DNA of 64,000 bases from Deinococcus aestuarii (lineage in GTDB: Bacteria; Deinococcota; Deinococci; Deinococcales; Deinococcaceae): the NCBI RefSeq assembly GCF_018863415.1, contig NZ_JAHKSN010000020.1, forward strand, positions 31,028 through 95,027, in the 5' to 3' direction. A model generated the notes under the pieces. That model ran no database searches. It was not told the origin of the DNA and worked only from the letters and a program-made list of their open reading frames with translations. Of this stretch, positions 7,824 through 16,761 are shown one piece after another (the stretch's first letter is position 1; each line of letters opens with the position of its first letter). The position numbers were made by a program, and so were the translations under genes.

Positions 7824-9836
7824 GTGAGCACGCTCGTGATCGTGGAATCGCCCAGCAAGGCGAAGAAGATTCAGTCCTACCTGGGCAGCGGGTACGTGGT
7901 GCGCGCGAGCCTGGGGCACGTGCGGGACCTCCCCTCGACCAAGGCAGAGATCCCCGCGAAGTACGCGGGCGAGGCCTGGGCCCGCCTGGGCGTGCATGTC
8001 GAGGAGGGCTTCAAGCCGCTGTACATCGTGCCCGCGAGCAAGGCCAAGGTGGTCAAGGAATTGCGCGAGCTGGCGAAAGGCGCCGACCGCGTGCTCCTGG
8101 CCACCGACCCGGACCGCGAGGGGGAGGCCATCGCCTGGCACCTGGCGCGGGCGCTCGGGCTGGGGACGGACCCCGAGCGCATGACCTTCCACGAGATCAC
8201 GAAGGACGCCATTCAGGCGGCGGCGCGTCGGACCCGGCCCATCGACTACGCCCTGGTGGGCGCGCAGGAATCCCGCCGCATCATTGACCGGCTGCTGGGC
8301 TACGGGGTCTCACCCCTGCTGTGGAACAGCATCTCGTCCGGCCTCTCCGCTGGGCGGGTCCAGTCCGCCGCGCTGGCTGCCCTCGCCCACCGCGAGCAGG
8401 CCCGCATGGCGCATGTGGCCGCGCCGTACTGGCGCGTGACGGCCACGGTGGGAGAACCGGCCTTCACCGCCACGGTGTTCAGCGTGAGCGGGAAGCGCCT
8501 CGCCACGCCCAAGGACTTCGACCCGGCCACCGGCCAGCTCAGAACGCCCGCGCTCGTGCTGACCCCGGAGCAGGCCGCGCAGCTCGTCGCGTTCCTCAAG
8601 GCCCGACCGGTGACGGTCGCGGCCGTCGAGCGCACGCCCTACTCGACCCGGCCCCCGGCCCCCTTCACCACCTCGACCCTCCAGCAGGAAGCCTCCAAGG
8701 GACTCAAGTTCAGCCCCAAGCAGAGCATGGACGTGGCCCAACGGCTGTACGAGGGCGGCCACATAACGTACATGCGGACGGACAGCCCCTCGCTCAGCGA
8801 GGAGGCCACCCAGGCAGCCCGTGCGGTCGCCGTGGCGGCCTTCGGCGCGTCCGCCGTGCCCGCCGCCCCCCGCGAGTACGCCGCGAAGGCCAAAAACGCC
8901 CAGGAGGCCCATGAGGCGATCCGCCCGGCGGGGCGCTCGTTCAAGGCACCGCAGGACACCGGCCTCTCGGGGGGTGAGCTGGCGCTGTACGACCTGATCT
9001 ACCGCCGCACGGTCGCCTCGCAGATGCTCGACGTGCAGGGCACGAAAACGGGCCTGACCCTCAAGGCGGGCGGGGTACAGCTCGGCGCCACGGGTCGCAC
9101 CGTGACCGAGCCGGGGTTCACGCGGCTGTACCAGGACGTGCCCGAAGGGGAGGGCGAGGACGCCCAAGCCCTTCCCGACGTGCAGGAAGGAACCACGCTG
9201 CCCGTGCAGGACGCCCGGGCCGAGGAGAAACACACCCCGGCGCCGGGACGTTTCACCGAGGCCTCGCTGGTGCGCGCACTGGAAAAGGTCGGCGTGGGTC
9301 GCCCCTCCACCTACGCCTCGATCCTCAGCACCCTCGACGCACGCGGGTACACGCGGGTGGTGAAGCGCCAGCTCACCGTGACCTGGCTGGGCCTGCTCGT
9401 CAGCGCCTACCTCTCGAAGTTTTTTGCGGACCTCGTAGACGTGCAGTTCACCGCACAGATGGAGGCGGACTTGGACCAGATCGCCGTGGGCGCCCTACGG
9501 CGTGAGGCGTACCTGACTCGCTTCTGGACCGAAGGCTTCGCCCGGGTCATCGCGCGGGCGCCGCAGCAGGCCCCCAGCGTGCCGGTGCCCCGCGTGCCCG
9601 GCGCGGTCGTCACCGTGAAGGCGGGGGAGGTCGTGCTGAGCCTGGACGGCCGTTCCGCTCCCCTGCCGCCCGAGCTGAGCCCGGACGAACTCACGGCGGA
9701 GGTGGCCGGTGAAGTCCTCTCCGGGACGGCCCTGGGTCCGGTGCGTCGTGCGGCGACACGTGAGGGCAAGGTTCGCAGAACAGGCGGCAGCCTGAAGAAG
9801 CGTGCAGGTGCCCCCCGGAAGAAAAAGGCCGCGTAG
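7824..9836 (+). CDS. topA: Type IA DNA topoisomerase (plasmid TopA-like)
   Basis: 670 residues from the GTG at 7824, which has GGAGG 7 bases upstream; the in-frame ATG at 7779 lacks a site and adds non-conserved residues. The TOPRIM domain opens with LVIVESPSKAKKI and carries ATDPDREGEAIAWHL; LSAGRVQSAAL and the active-site region HITYMRTDSPSLS (Tyr of YMRTDS) follow, so it should relax negative supercoils by a 5'-phosphotyrosine link. It lacks the C-terminal zinc ribbons of chromosomal TopA and ends in a Lys-rich tail (KKRAGAPRKKKAA). Many conjugative elements encode such an enzyme near their transfer genes, which fits the T4SS that follows. Confidence 0.92.
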   Translation: MSTLVIVESPSKAKKIQSYLGSGYVVRASLGHVRDLPSTKAEIPAKYAGEAWARLGVHVEEGFKPLYIVPASKAKVVKELRELAKGADRVLLATDPDREGEAIAWHLARALGLGTDPERMTFHEITKDAIQAAARRTRPIDYALVGAQESRRIIDRLLGYGVSPLLWNSISSGLSAGRVQSAALAALAHREQARMAHVAAPYWRVTATVGEPAFTATVFSVSGKRLATPKDFDPATGQLRTPALVLTPEQAAQLVAFLKARPVTVAAVERTPYSTRPPAPFTTSTLQQEASKGLKFSPKQSMDVAQRLYEGGHITYMRTDSPSLSEEATQAARAVAVAAFGASAVPAAPREYAAKAKNAQEAHEAIRPAGRSFKAPQDTGLSGGELALYDLIYRRTVASQMLDVQGTKTGLTLKAGGVQLGATGRTVTEPGFTRLYQDVPEGEGEDAQALPDVQEGTTLPVQDARAEEKHTPAPGRFTEASLVRALEKVGVGRPSTYASILSTLDARGYTRVVKRQLTVTWLGLLVSAYLSKFFADLVDVQFTAQMEADLDQIAVGALRREAYLTRFWTEGFARVIARAPQQAPSVPVPRVPGAVVTVKAGEVVLSLDGRSAPLPPELSPDELTAEVAGEVLSGTALGPVRRAATREGKVRRTGGSLKKRAGAPRKKKAA

Positions 9837-9936
9837 AACGGCAGGAGACCTGTCACTCCGTCGTTGCGGTTCTGGAACCTTTCCGCACGTTTCCACTCAC
9901 GCACCTTCAGTACGCTGAAGGGGAAAGGAGGTTTGT

Positions 9937-10197
9937 ATGCTCAACCCGTCTCCCGTCACGTCCCCTGTTTCCGCGGCCCTGCCCGGTGTCCTGGACACCA
10001 TGCGCGCCGCCGATTCCCGGCTGGTGCGTCTCGTGTTCGCCCTGACCTTTGCGTTCATCGTCATGTCGGCGCTTGCGCTGCCGCTGGGTTGCACGACCGC
10101 CGGGCACCTGGTCAACTCGGCGCTCGACGACGCCACACTGCTGATGTTCGCCATGCTCCCGGTTCTGTACCTCTCCGGTCGGCAGCGCCGTTCCTGA
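9937..10197 (+). CDS. Small two-span membrane protein
   Basis: 86 residues with two hydrophobic segments (about 30-50 and 65-80) and a short Arg-rich tail. AAAGGAGG stands 8 bases before the ATG. No family recognised. It is followed by a GC-rich hairpin and lies between the topoisomerase and a secreted protein gene. Confidence 0.6.
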   Translation: MLNPSPVTSPVSAALPGVLDTMRAADSRLVRLVFALTFAFIVMSALALPLGCTTAGHLVNSALDDATLLMFAMLPVLYLSGRQRRS

Positions 10198-10209
10198 CCG
10201 CAGCGGCCA

Positions 10210-10230
10210 GCGGGGGCGGCGAGCCCCCGC
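10210..10230 (+). terminator. Hairpin after small membrane protein gene
   Basis: GCGGGGGC (10210-10217) and GCCCCCGC (10223-10230) form an 8-bp perfect stem with a 5-base loop, followed by CTTCTGTT. It begins 13 bases after the stop at 10197. Confidence 0.5.
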
Positions 10231-10292
10231 CTTCTGTTGCACCTGGCCCGACCCGGCGACAAGGGCCGTCCGCAAAAAGTAAGGTGAGGGGT

Positions 10293-11012
10293 ATGCCACG
10301 TCTGTCCAGTCTCGTGTTTTGCGTCATGGCCTCCTGCGCACTCGCGCAGACCGCACAGGGCATCACCGTCAAGCAGAACAGCGTCATGCTGACCTACGCG
10401 CCCGAGACGGGGTTCGTCGTGCGCGTGCAGAGTCGTCTCGCGGCCGACTTTCCCAAGGGGGAGCGGGTCGTTCAGGCCAACGTCTCGTGTGACTCGATCC
10501 AGGTCAGCAACCTGACGCGCGCCGACGAGGACGACGTGGCCGCCTGGCGCAAGCGCTTTGTGCAGGACAACATGATCGTGCTGGGGTCCACGCGCCTCTC
10601 CTGCCAGGACGGCCGCCTGGTGGTTCGCGCCGGGAACCGCGCGGCCCTCCTGCAACGCTTTCCCAACTACGCCCCTTCGTACACCCCCGAGCAGCGCGCG
10701 GAGCTGGAGGCCCTGGACCGCTATCCCGCGCTGACGCTGTATCGGGATGGCGTGGAGTTCCTGGGGTTTCGTTTTCTGTTCACAGGCGGCAAGGTGACGG
10801 CCGACAGCTCGGAGGGCCAGATGGCCGTCTCCCAGGGTGGCAAGCCGCGGCCCGTACTGTTCGACGGGAAGCTGACGCCGGTGCCGCTCAACAACCAGCG
10901 GCCCTACACCCTGCACACCTCCGTCCCGGGCAGCAAGGTGTGGTCGAACCTGCGGGTAGATTCCGTGACCGGCACCGTGACGATCTGGTCCAGCGAAACG
11001 CCCCAGCCATAG
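10293..11012 (+). CDS. Secreted protein of unknown function
   Basis: 239 residues from the ATG at 10293, which has AAGGTGAGGGG just upstream. Residues 1-23 are a signal peptide (SLVFCVMASCALAQTAQG). The mature part is beta-rich and has two Cys. No known family. A GTCCGCAAAA motif (10268-10278) lies 14 bases before the start codon. The gene converges on the nitroreductase gene. Confidence 0.6.
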   Translation: MPRLSSLVFCVMASCALAQTAQGITVKQNSVMLTYAPETGFVVRVQSRLAADFPKGERVVQANVSCDSIQVSNLTRADEDDVAAWRKRFVQDNMIVLGSTRLSCQDGRLVVRAGNRAALLQRFPNYAPSYTPEQRAELEALDRYPALTLYRDGVEFLGFRFLFTGGKVTADSSEGQMAVSQGGKPRPVLFDGKLTPVPLNNQRPYTLHTSVPGSKVWSNLRVDSVTGTVTIWSSETPQP

Positions 11013-11024
11013 CCGGGGCGCCCC

Positions 11025-11888
11025 TCACCCGTGTTCCGGCGTGGTGCAGTCCTCCCGGAACACGTACTGGTCCAGCCGCTTGCGGTGGCGGCTCGACCAG
11101 TCAATCGACGGGCGGGAGATGGTCTCAGGAACGTACCCCAGACGGTACAGGGCCATCAGCGCCAGGTCGTCCGGCACCTTGAGCAGCGCCTCGATCTCCC
11201 GCCACTGCTCGGGGATTTCCATAGGGGTGCTGACGAACTGGATGCCCATGCCGAGCTGCCCGACGGTGAGCCAAATGTTCTCCATCGCCGCGCCCATGCC
11301 GAACAGGCTGTAGAAGCCGCTCAGCTCCCCGGGCACGTACTCGGTCTTGTCCAGCAGGACCGCGAGCAGAAGGGGGCTGCCCGCCACCAACTTACGGTTG
11401 TCTTCGCCGAGACGTGCGGGCACACCCAGGGTCCGCATCAGAGACAGACCCGTGTTGGTGAACACTTGGCGCGTGAAGGGACGCAACGGCGCGGGCAGGT
11501 GGTCGAAGTACATGCCGGAGCGCGTCGCCTCCATCTCCGCTTCTGAGAAGCGGAAGTACCGCCTGTACCGCTCGAAGAAGAGGCCCCGGTCCATCAGGGT
11601 CCTCATGCTGTGGCCGGAAATGCGCGCGATCTCGTCAATGGTGCCGCGCTCCTCGATCAGTACGAAGCGCCACGGCTGGCTGTTGAAGTGGCTGGGCGCG
11701 GCGCCCGCCACCCGCATCAGCAGGTGCTGGTGCTCGCGGCTGACGGGATCAGGTTTGAAGGGCCCGTTGGTGGTGCGGCGTGACAGGATGCCCTCGACCA
11801 GCACACGCGCCCGGTCGCGCAGGGCGTCGCTGTCCACTTCAATGCCGGTGGGGGCATCAGGAACAGCCGTGTTGTTGCCTTGATTCAT
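11025..11888 (-). CDS. Nitroreductase-family protein
   Basis: About 287 residues from the ATG at 11888 (a GTG at 11909 is also possible). The FMN-binding start is [14 protein letters not shown] followed by [18 protein letters not shown], the SxxNxQPWRF motif of nitroreductases; the central [18 protein letters not shown] and the late [13 protein letters not shown] fit the dimer-interface and flavin-cap regions. It should be a flavin-dependent NAD(P)H oxidoreductase; substrate unknown. It converges on the preceding secreted-protein gene. Confidence 0.85.
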   Translation of the reverse strand: MNQGNNTAVPDAPTGIEVDSDALRDRARVLVEGILSRRTTNGPFKPDPVSREHQHLLMRVAGAAPSHFNSQPWRFVLIEERGTIDEIARISGHSMRTLMDRGLFFERYRRYFRFSEAEMEATRSGMYFDHLPAPLRPFTRQVFTNTGLSLMRTLGVPARLGEDNRKLVAGSPLLLAVLLDKTEYVPGELSGFYSLFGMGAAMENIWLTVGQLGMGIQFVSTPMEIPEQWREIEALLKVPDDLALMALYRLGYVPETISRPSIDWSSRHRKRLDQYVFREDCTTPEHG

Positions 11889-12003
11889 GGCGTCCAGCCT
11901 ACACGCCACGCACCAGGACGGAATTCAACGCTGGCAGCAGAGGCCAGCGGCCGCGTGATTCCCACCTGGGGCACCATCAGGTCCGGCCTGGTAGCATCCA
12001 GCC

Positions 12004-12375
12004 ATGCGCGCGAAGCGGTACGTCCTTCAGACCGTCCGCCCACCCGGCTGGGGAGTGCTGACCCTCGCGGCGCAGCTCGCACGCCTGAAGCTGCCCCGGA
12101 AGCGGGGGTGGTATCCGCGGACACTGAACCGGGAGACCGGCCGCATGGAGTACGTGCACCGCCAGGTGGCCGCCCAGGTTCTGGGCCGTCCCCTGCTCCC
12201 CGGCGAGGTGGTTCACCACGCCAACGCCGACCGGCAGGATTTCCGGCGAGAGAATCTGCGCGTGCTGCCCTCCCAGCGGCACCATATGGCCCTGGAGCAC
12301 TTGGAGCGCAAGGCCAAGGTCGGGGTGGTGCCGCTCTTCGACTACGACGAGATGCTGGGACTCGGAAGTGGCTGA
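12004..12375 (+). CDS. HNH-type endonuclease
   Basis: 123 residues. The core reads MEYVHRQVAAQVLGRPLLPGEVVHHANADRQDFRRENL, with the paired His, the Asn/Asp loop and the final Asn of the HNH_3 fold, then a LRVLPSQRHHM segment. This size is typical of free-standing homing-type or phage HNH nucleases that nick DNA. A strong terminator follows, so the gene is probably transcribed alone. Confidence 0.8.
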   Translation: MRAKRYVLQTVRPPGWGVLTLAAQLARLKLPRKRGWYPRTLNRETGRMEYVHRQVAAQVLGRPLLPGEVVHHANADRQDFRRENLRVLPSQRHHMALEHLERKAKVGVVPLFDYDEMLGLGSG

Positions 12376-12397
12376 GCCCTCGACCGTTCCAAAGAGT

Positions 12398-12423
12398 GCG
12401 CCCCGAGTCTTTACTCGGGGCGC
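12398..12423. terminator. Strong hairpin between HNH gene and T4SS operon
   Basis: An 11-bp perfect stem, GCGCCCCGAGT (12398-12408) with ACTCGGGGCGC (12413-12423), around a CTTT loop. It separates the rightward HNH gene from the leftward T4SS operon and may stop both. Confidence 0.7.
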
Positions 12424-12438
12424 TCGACGAGGTGCGGT

Positions 12439-12627
12439 TCAATCATTGCGGCTGCCTGGACCGCTGTAGTAGTAGCTGGTCCGCTGGCGGGTGGGGGGCT
12501 CGTCCTCACCCTTGAGCAGGTCGCTGCGGCTCATGGCTTTGCCCGAGCTGGACACACCGTCCAGAACCGCTCCCGCCACGTACAGCACACCCTTCATCAC
12601 GGCCCAGGTCGCTCTCAGCACGATCAT
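12439..12627 (-). CDS. Last small gene of the T4SS operon
   Basis: 62 residues with one hydrophobic N-terminal segment (VMKGVLYVAGAVL) and a polar, Tyr/Ser-rich tail. Its ATG is 2 bases beyond the ATPase stop, so it belongs to the same operon. Family unknown; a small membrane-associated accessory of the secretion channel is the simplest guess. Confidence 0.55.
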   Translation of the reverse strand: MIVLRATWAVMKGVLYVAGAVLDGVSSSGKAMSRSDLLKGEDEPPTRQRTSYYYSGPGSRND

Positions 12628-12629
12628 GG

Positions 12630-13550
12630 TCAGATTCCTTTCCCCAACCGGACGATGGTGCCCTCCGGCTGGCGTCCCTCGGCGATGATCTGCATGGCCT
12701 CGGTGGCCCTCATCATCTCAAGTACACCGCGCTCACGGATCAGCGCAATCCAGTAGAACACGGGTTCCGGGTGGAAGAGGGGGGCGAGGTTCTGGTTCTC
12801 GCTGACCCGCTTCACGTCGCGGCCGTGGGTGGTGCCCATCAGTCGGGCGCCGTTGCGCTGGCCGTTGGCGATGAACTCCGCCTCGGACAGACGGTTGATC
12901 TCGTCCACGATCAGCACGCGCACGTTCTGGTTCTTCACCGCCTCCTCGATCAGGGCCGCCTGCATGGCCTTCGACCGCACGGGCATCACGTCCACGTCGC
13001 CGATGCCCGGGTGCGGCACCTTCCCGTCGCCCGCCACGTCGCCGGACGTGTCCACGATGACCGTCTGCATGGGCTGGTACTCGGCAGCGATCTTCGCGGT
13101 GCCGCGCAGGATGGTCGTCTTTCCCACCCCGGCCTCGCCGATGATCAGGAGGCTGGGGTTCTCCACGATGAAGGGCCGCAGCGGCTCCGCCATGCCCTCG
13201 AAGTAGCGGCCCACACGGAAGGTGTACCCGATGGGGGAGCCCTCGGCGGTGCCGTCGGCCATCATCACGCGCGTGATGCGGTGGCCGGTGCCGTCAATCC
13301 CGCGCCGGTTGTCGTCCCGGAAGGTGCCGCACTTGGCCCCCAGGAAGGCCAGGTCCTCCAGGGAGACCGTGTGCGGGTACTTGCGGTACTGCCCGTCCAC
13401 CAACACCCACACCGGGCGCTGGGCGCGCAGCTTGATCTCCTCGACGCGGGGCAGGTCGTCCTTGAGGATGGCCTGTACCCCCCGGGGCAGGAACGCCAGG
13501 AGCTTTTGCAGGTCCTCCGTGACGTTCACCGCCGTCATGTCACTGCTCAC
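12630..13550 (-). CDS. SpoIIIAA/R3H-like AAA ATPase in the VirB11 position
   Basis: 306 residues from a GTG at 13550 that overlaps the previous stop (GTGA) and has GAGGAC upstream; ATG 13538 is an alternative. VEEIKLRAQRPVWVLVDG near residue 35 resembles the SpoIIIAA/Ycf45 N terminus; Walker A is GEAGVGKTT, Walker B VLIVDEI, with TSGDVAGDG and GTTHGRDVKRV between and after. This is the secretion/SpoIIIAA branch of P-loop ATPases rather than a textbook VirB11. Its place at the end of the virB operon suggests it powers pilus or channel dynamics in place of VirB11. Confidence 0.75.
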   Translation of the reverse strand: MSSDMTAVNVTEDLQKLLAFLPRGVQAILKDDLPRVEEIKLRAQRPVWVLVDGQYRKYPHTVSLEDLAFLGAKCGTFRDDNRRGIDGTGHRITRVMMADGTAEGSPIGYTFRVGRYFEGMAEPLRPFIVENPSLLIIGEAGVGKTTILRGTAKIAAEYQPMQTVIVDTSGDVAGDGKVPHPGIGDVDVMPVRSKAMQAALIEEAVKNQNVRVLIVDEINRLSEAEFIANGQRNGARLMGTTHGRDVKRVSENQNLAPLFHPEPVFYWIALIRERGVLEMMRATEAMQIIAEGRQPEGTIVRLGKGI

Positions 13551-13882
13551 GCGGCGTCCTCGCTGCTGGAGACGTTGGGGGTGCCGATCCTGCCCGACTG
13601 GATGGACAGGCGGAGCAGCCGGTTGTTCTCCTGCTGGAGCGCGTTGCCCGCGCGCAGCTCGGCCCGGATGGTGTACAGCAGGCGGATGAAGGCCACCAGC
13701 ACGGCGGCGACGACCAGCAGCGGCAGGCCCTTGGCGTCGAACCCGGTGAGCGCGACGCCCCCCAGCAGCAGCACCACGCACAGGAAGGTGTAGGGCGTGA
13801 AGAGGCCGTTCATCAGGTTGTCGCGGATTTCCGCGCGGCGGGCGGTGCGCTGGCTGCGGGCTTCCCGGGTGAGATGGGTCAT
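13547..13882 (-). CDS. Two-span membrane protein of the T4SS operon
   Basis: 111 residues: a basic N terminus, two adjacent membrane helices (about 30-50 and 52-70) and a polar helical tail. Coupled on both sides (ATGA at 13879-13882 and GTGA at 13547-13550). No family recognised; operon position makes it an inner-membrane component of the transfer channel. Confidence 0.6.
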   Translation of the reverse strand: MTHLTREARSQRTARRAEIRDNLMNGLFTPYTFLCVVLLLGGVALTGFDAKGLPLLVVAAVLVAFIRLLYTIRAELRAGNALQQENNRLLRLSIQSGRIGTPNVSSSEDAA

Positions 13883-14382
13883 TTCAGTCGTCCTCCGATC
13901 CGCATGAAGGCCTCGTAGTTCGTCACGGTGCGCCCGGCCTTGACGGCACCCGCGAACCAGGTCAGAAAGGTGTTGCTGGCCGTTCTCGGCAGCACCCGCA
14001 GGTCGCTTACGTTCGCGGTGCGCCCGAGCTGGGCACTGGAGAACAGGTCATCGTCCACGAGCACGTAGGCCGTGGTGCTGGCCACCTGCGCCTCGACTAC
14101 CCCGGCGCCGGCCAGGGCCAGGCTGTTGGAGAGGCTGTCCTCCTTCGCCGCGAAAAAGGGAACGGTGAGGACCACCACCCGCACGCGGCGGGTGGAGTCC
14201 ACGGTGGCGGCGCGCAGGGCGTCGGCCATCCGCGCGTCCGTGAGGTAGGGCACGTAGACCAGCACGCGCCACTGCGCGGTGCCGATCAGGTCCAGCACCT
14301 TGCCGTAGGCCACGGGGCGGCCCTCCTGGGCGGTCGCACTTCCCGCCGCGAGGGTCAACCACAGGGCAAGCCGCCTCTTCAT
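13879..14382 (-). CDS. Exported PLD-like protein without HKD motif
   Basis: 167 residues with a signal peptide (RLALWLTLAAGSATAQ). The order LDLIGTAQWRVLVYVPYLTDARMADALRAA, then RVRVVVLTVPF, then LAGAGVVEA and a YVLVDDDLFSSAQLGR segment follows a phospholipase D half, but the HxK(x4)D catalytic motif is absent. A second protein of this design is at 23173-23628. Overlaps neighbours by ATGA on both sides. It probably has a structural or binding role in the envelope part of the T4SS; the fold call is moderate. Confidence 0.5.
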   Translation of the reverse strand: MKRRLALWLTLAAGSATAQEGRPVAYGKVLDLIGTAQWRVLVYVPYLTDARMADALRAATVDSTRRVRVVVLTVPFFAAKEDSLSNSLALAGAGVVEAQVASTTAYVLVDDDLFSSAQLGRTANVSDLRVLPRTASNTFLTWFAGAVKAGRTVTNYEAFMRIGGRLK

Positions 14383-15719
14383 TTGCGGACCGCCACACCG
14401 CTGAACATGGCGATGGCCGCCGTGGGCACGCCGAACATCAGCAGGCCCGCCAGCACCACGCCGATCAGGAGGCGCCCGACCATCACCCCGAACGACACGA
14501 AGGTGTCGGTGATGTCCTGGATGACGCCGGTCACGGTGTCCGCGACCTTTTGGAATGCGGTGGTTTGCAGCCAGTCCGTGAAGGTGCTCAAGGCGCCCAT
14601 GTTCACGACCTTCTGGCACGGGTTGCTGTCCATGTTCGCCTGGTCAACGTCCTTGGCGTTCTTGCAGCTCGACAGCAGGTTGTCCATCTTCGAGACGGTC
14701 TGCTGGTTGGCCTGGTCCGCCATCTGCTGCTGCTTCTGCGCGGCCCAGCCCAGGTGCTCGGTGTAATACTGCATCGACTTTGTGGGCTGCACCAGCGCGG
14801 TGTCGATGGCGTTCACCAGGATCAGCGGCATGAGCATCAGCGCGATCATGACGCCGATCCAAGTCCCGAACATGGTCCACAGCACGCGCGTCTCGTCCCA
14901 GTTCAGCAGCGCGAGCCCCATCGGCACACCCACCAGGATCAGGACGGTCAGCCACCCGGCCGACGTGATCAGCGTCCCGTAGCCGGTCAGGAAATACTGC
15001 AACGCGGTGAACATGCCTCCCAGCTTGTCCATCACGAACCCGACCAGCTTGGTGCCCGCGGCCTTCAGGCCGGTACTGGCCGCGGCTGCGCTCTCCTTGG
15101 CGGCGGCGATCCGGGTGCCGTCCTTGGCAAAGGTCTTGGCGAGGGCAGCGGTTCCCGCCTTCATCGCGCCGCCCGCTTCCGGCAGGACCAGGGTGCTCCC
15201 CACCACAACCGTTGCCCCCAGCATGTCGGTAAAGCTGTCCTTGGCCTCGGTGAGCTTGCCCTTGAAGCTGCCGCCGAAGGTGGTCAACCCGAACGAGTAG
15301 GAGCCGCGCACGCTGGCGGTGGTGACGTTGGTGATGCTCCAGCTTGCCGGGCTGTACGCCGTGGCGATCAGGGCGCCGGTGATCAGGAAGCGGCCTGCCA
15401 GGCGGTTGAACTGCTTCATGGCGTCGCCGCCCTCGAATTGCAGCCGGGACACGCTCACGGCGAAGCCGTAGACCGCGATGGCTTCCGCAATCGTGATCCA
15501 GATTTTGTAGAGCGTGCTCCTGGAGATCGCGCTGCCATTTCCGAACAGCGCATCAAAGGGGTTCGCTCCCATGAAGCCCGCGAGGTACTGCTGAAGCACG
15601 TTGTCCGACTGGGCCTTGTAGTAGTTGGAGGTCGCCGTGATTTCCGGGGTGCCCGCCGCCAGCGCGAGCGCGCCGCAACACAAGGCCAGGGCCGCGAGGT
15701 ACAGGACGGGGCGGCGCAT
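14379..15719 (-). CDS. VirB6/TrbL-like polytopic membrane protein
   Basis: 446 residues from the ATG at 15719, one base after the preceding stop. A cleavable-type N-terminal hydrophobic segment is followed by several membrane helices (near 70-90, 110-130, 250-310, 410-440) and a long polar loop with two Cys (SSCKNAKDV, SNPCQK). VirB6/TrbL proteins sit in the inner membrane and guide DNA through the channel. The order virB4, virB5-like, this gene supports the call more than sequence does. Confidence 0.65.
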   Translation of the reverse strand: MRRPVLYLAALALCCGALALAAGTPEITATSNYYKAQSDNVLQQYLAGFMGANPFDALFGNGSAISRSTLYKIWITIAEAIAVYGFAVSVSRLQFEGGDAMKQFNRLAGRFLITGALIATAYSPASWSITNVTTASVRGSYSFGLTTFGGSFKGKLTEAKDSFTDMLGATVVVGSTLVLPEAGGAMKAGTAALAKTFAKDGTRIAAAKESAAAASTGLKAAGTKLVGFVMDKLGGMFTALQYFLTGYGTLITSAGWLTVLILVGVPMGLALLNWDETRVLWTMFGTWIGVMIALMLMPLILVNAIDTALVQPTKSMQYYTEHLGWAAQKQQQMADQANQQTVSKMDNLLSSCKNAKDVDQANMDSNPCQKVVNMGALSTFTDWLQTTAFQKVADTVTGVIQDITDTFVSFGVMVGRLLIGVVLAGLLMFGVPTAAIAMFSGVAVRK

Positions 15720-15720
15720 C

Positions 15721-16761
15721 TCAGTACCCCGATCCTGCCCGCGCGTTCGCGGCGCTCGTGTTGACGGCGGCGGGGTCGAGCAGCCCATCGAACATCGCCG
15801 CGTACTGCGCGTACTGGCGCGCGGCGGCGCTACCCGCCTCTAAGTTGTCCTTGGCCGCCTCCTCCATCGCCTGCTTGATGAAGTTGTTCTGGTCGGTGAG
15901 GGCGCTGCCCACGTCGTCCAACTTGGAGATCAATTGCGTGTTCGTCATGACCTGCTGTTTGGCGATCTCGGTGAGGAGTTGGAACTCGGTGATGCGCATG
16001 GAGGCGTCCTGCTTCAGGCCCTCGCCCTGCATTTCAAGCTGGAGCTGCAACACCTCGCGCATGCTGAGGGCGGTCTGCCCCTTCTTCACCTGCTCGTCGG
16101 CGTAGCCGGGCTTGAGGGGCGTGCCCACCATGCCGGTCGCCGCGTTGATGGCCGGGGTTAGGGCGGACTCGACGGCCTTGTTGCTCTGGTCCACCACCTT
16201 CTTAGCCTGGGCGGCCCGCAGCAGCTCGCCGAAGCTGTCCACCGTCTGCTGGTAGCGCCCCGCGGTCTGGGCGGACACCAGAAACGGGTTGGCCTTGGTG
16301 GCGTAGTCCGCGAGGCCGCCCGGGGTGGTGACGGAGAGCCCGGCGTTGTCGTCCTTGTACCCCGCCGCCTGATCCCTCAGCACGCCCGTCATGGCGTCGA
16401 ACAGCGTGGCCCGGAACTGGTTGTACGTCCCCTGCATGGACTCGTTGATGTTGGCGGTCACGGTGTTGAGCTTGTCGAAGCCGAGCTTCTGGCCCAGGTA
16501 GTCCACCGTCCCCGACATGTACTTGCCCATGACCTCGCTCCCGAAGGCGGTCCAGTCGCCGTTCAGGATGTTGTCGTTCAGGAAGGTGTAGCTCGACGCG
16601 ATGTTGCAAATCCACTGGAGCTGCTTGCCGTTGGCCGCCATCCCCTGCCCGGCGCTGCACGCCTTGGACAGGTAGGTGCCGAGCTGCTGCCACTCGCCGC
16701 TGCTCTGGGCACCGGCCGTGCTGGCGACGAGGGCGAGAGAGAGGAACAGAACGCGCCTCAT
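15721..16761 (-). CDS. VirB5-like exported helical protein
   Basis: 346 residues with a clear signal peptide (RVLFLSLALVASTAGAQ), two Cys pairs early on (SKACSAG, LQWICNIA), then long helices rich in Gln and Ala, notably LQLQLEMQGEGLKQD and ITEFQLLTEIAKQQVMTNTQL as in TrbJ/VirB5-type minor pilins. ATGA overlap with the virB4 stop. Expected to sit in the periplasm or at the pilus tip. The assignment depends on position between virB4 and virB6 plus the helical make-up. Confidence 0.55.
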   Translation of the reverse strand: MRRVLFLSLALVASTAGAQSSGEWQQLGTYLSKACSAGQGMAANGKQLQWICNIASSYTFLNDNILNGDWTAFGSEVMGKYMSGTVDYLGQKLGFDKLNTVTANINESMQGTYNQFRATLFDAMTGVLRDQAAGYKDDNAGLSVTTPGGLADYATKANPFLVSAQTAGRYQQTVDSFGELLRAAQAKKVVDQSNKAVESALTPAINAATGMVGTPLKPGYADEQVKKGQTALSMREVLQLQLEMQGEGLKQDASMRITEFQLLTEIAKQQVMTNTQLISKLDDVGSALTDQNNFIKQAMEEAAKDNLEAGSAAARQYAQYAAMFDGLLDPAAVNTSAANARAGSGY

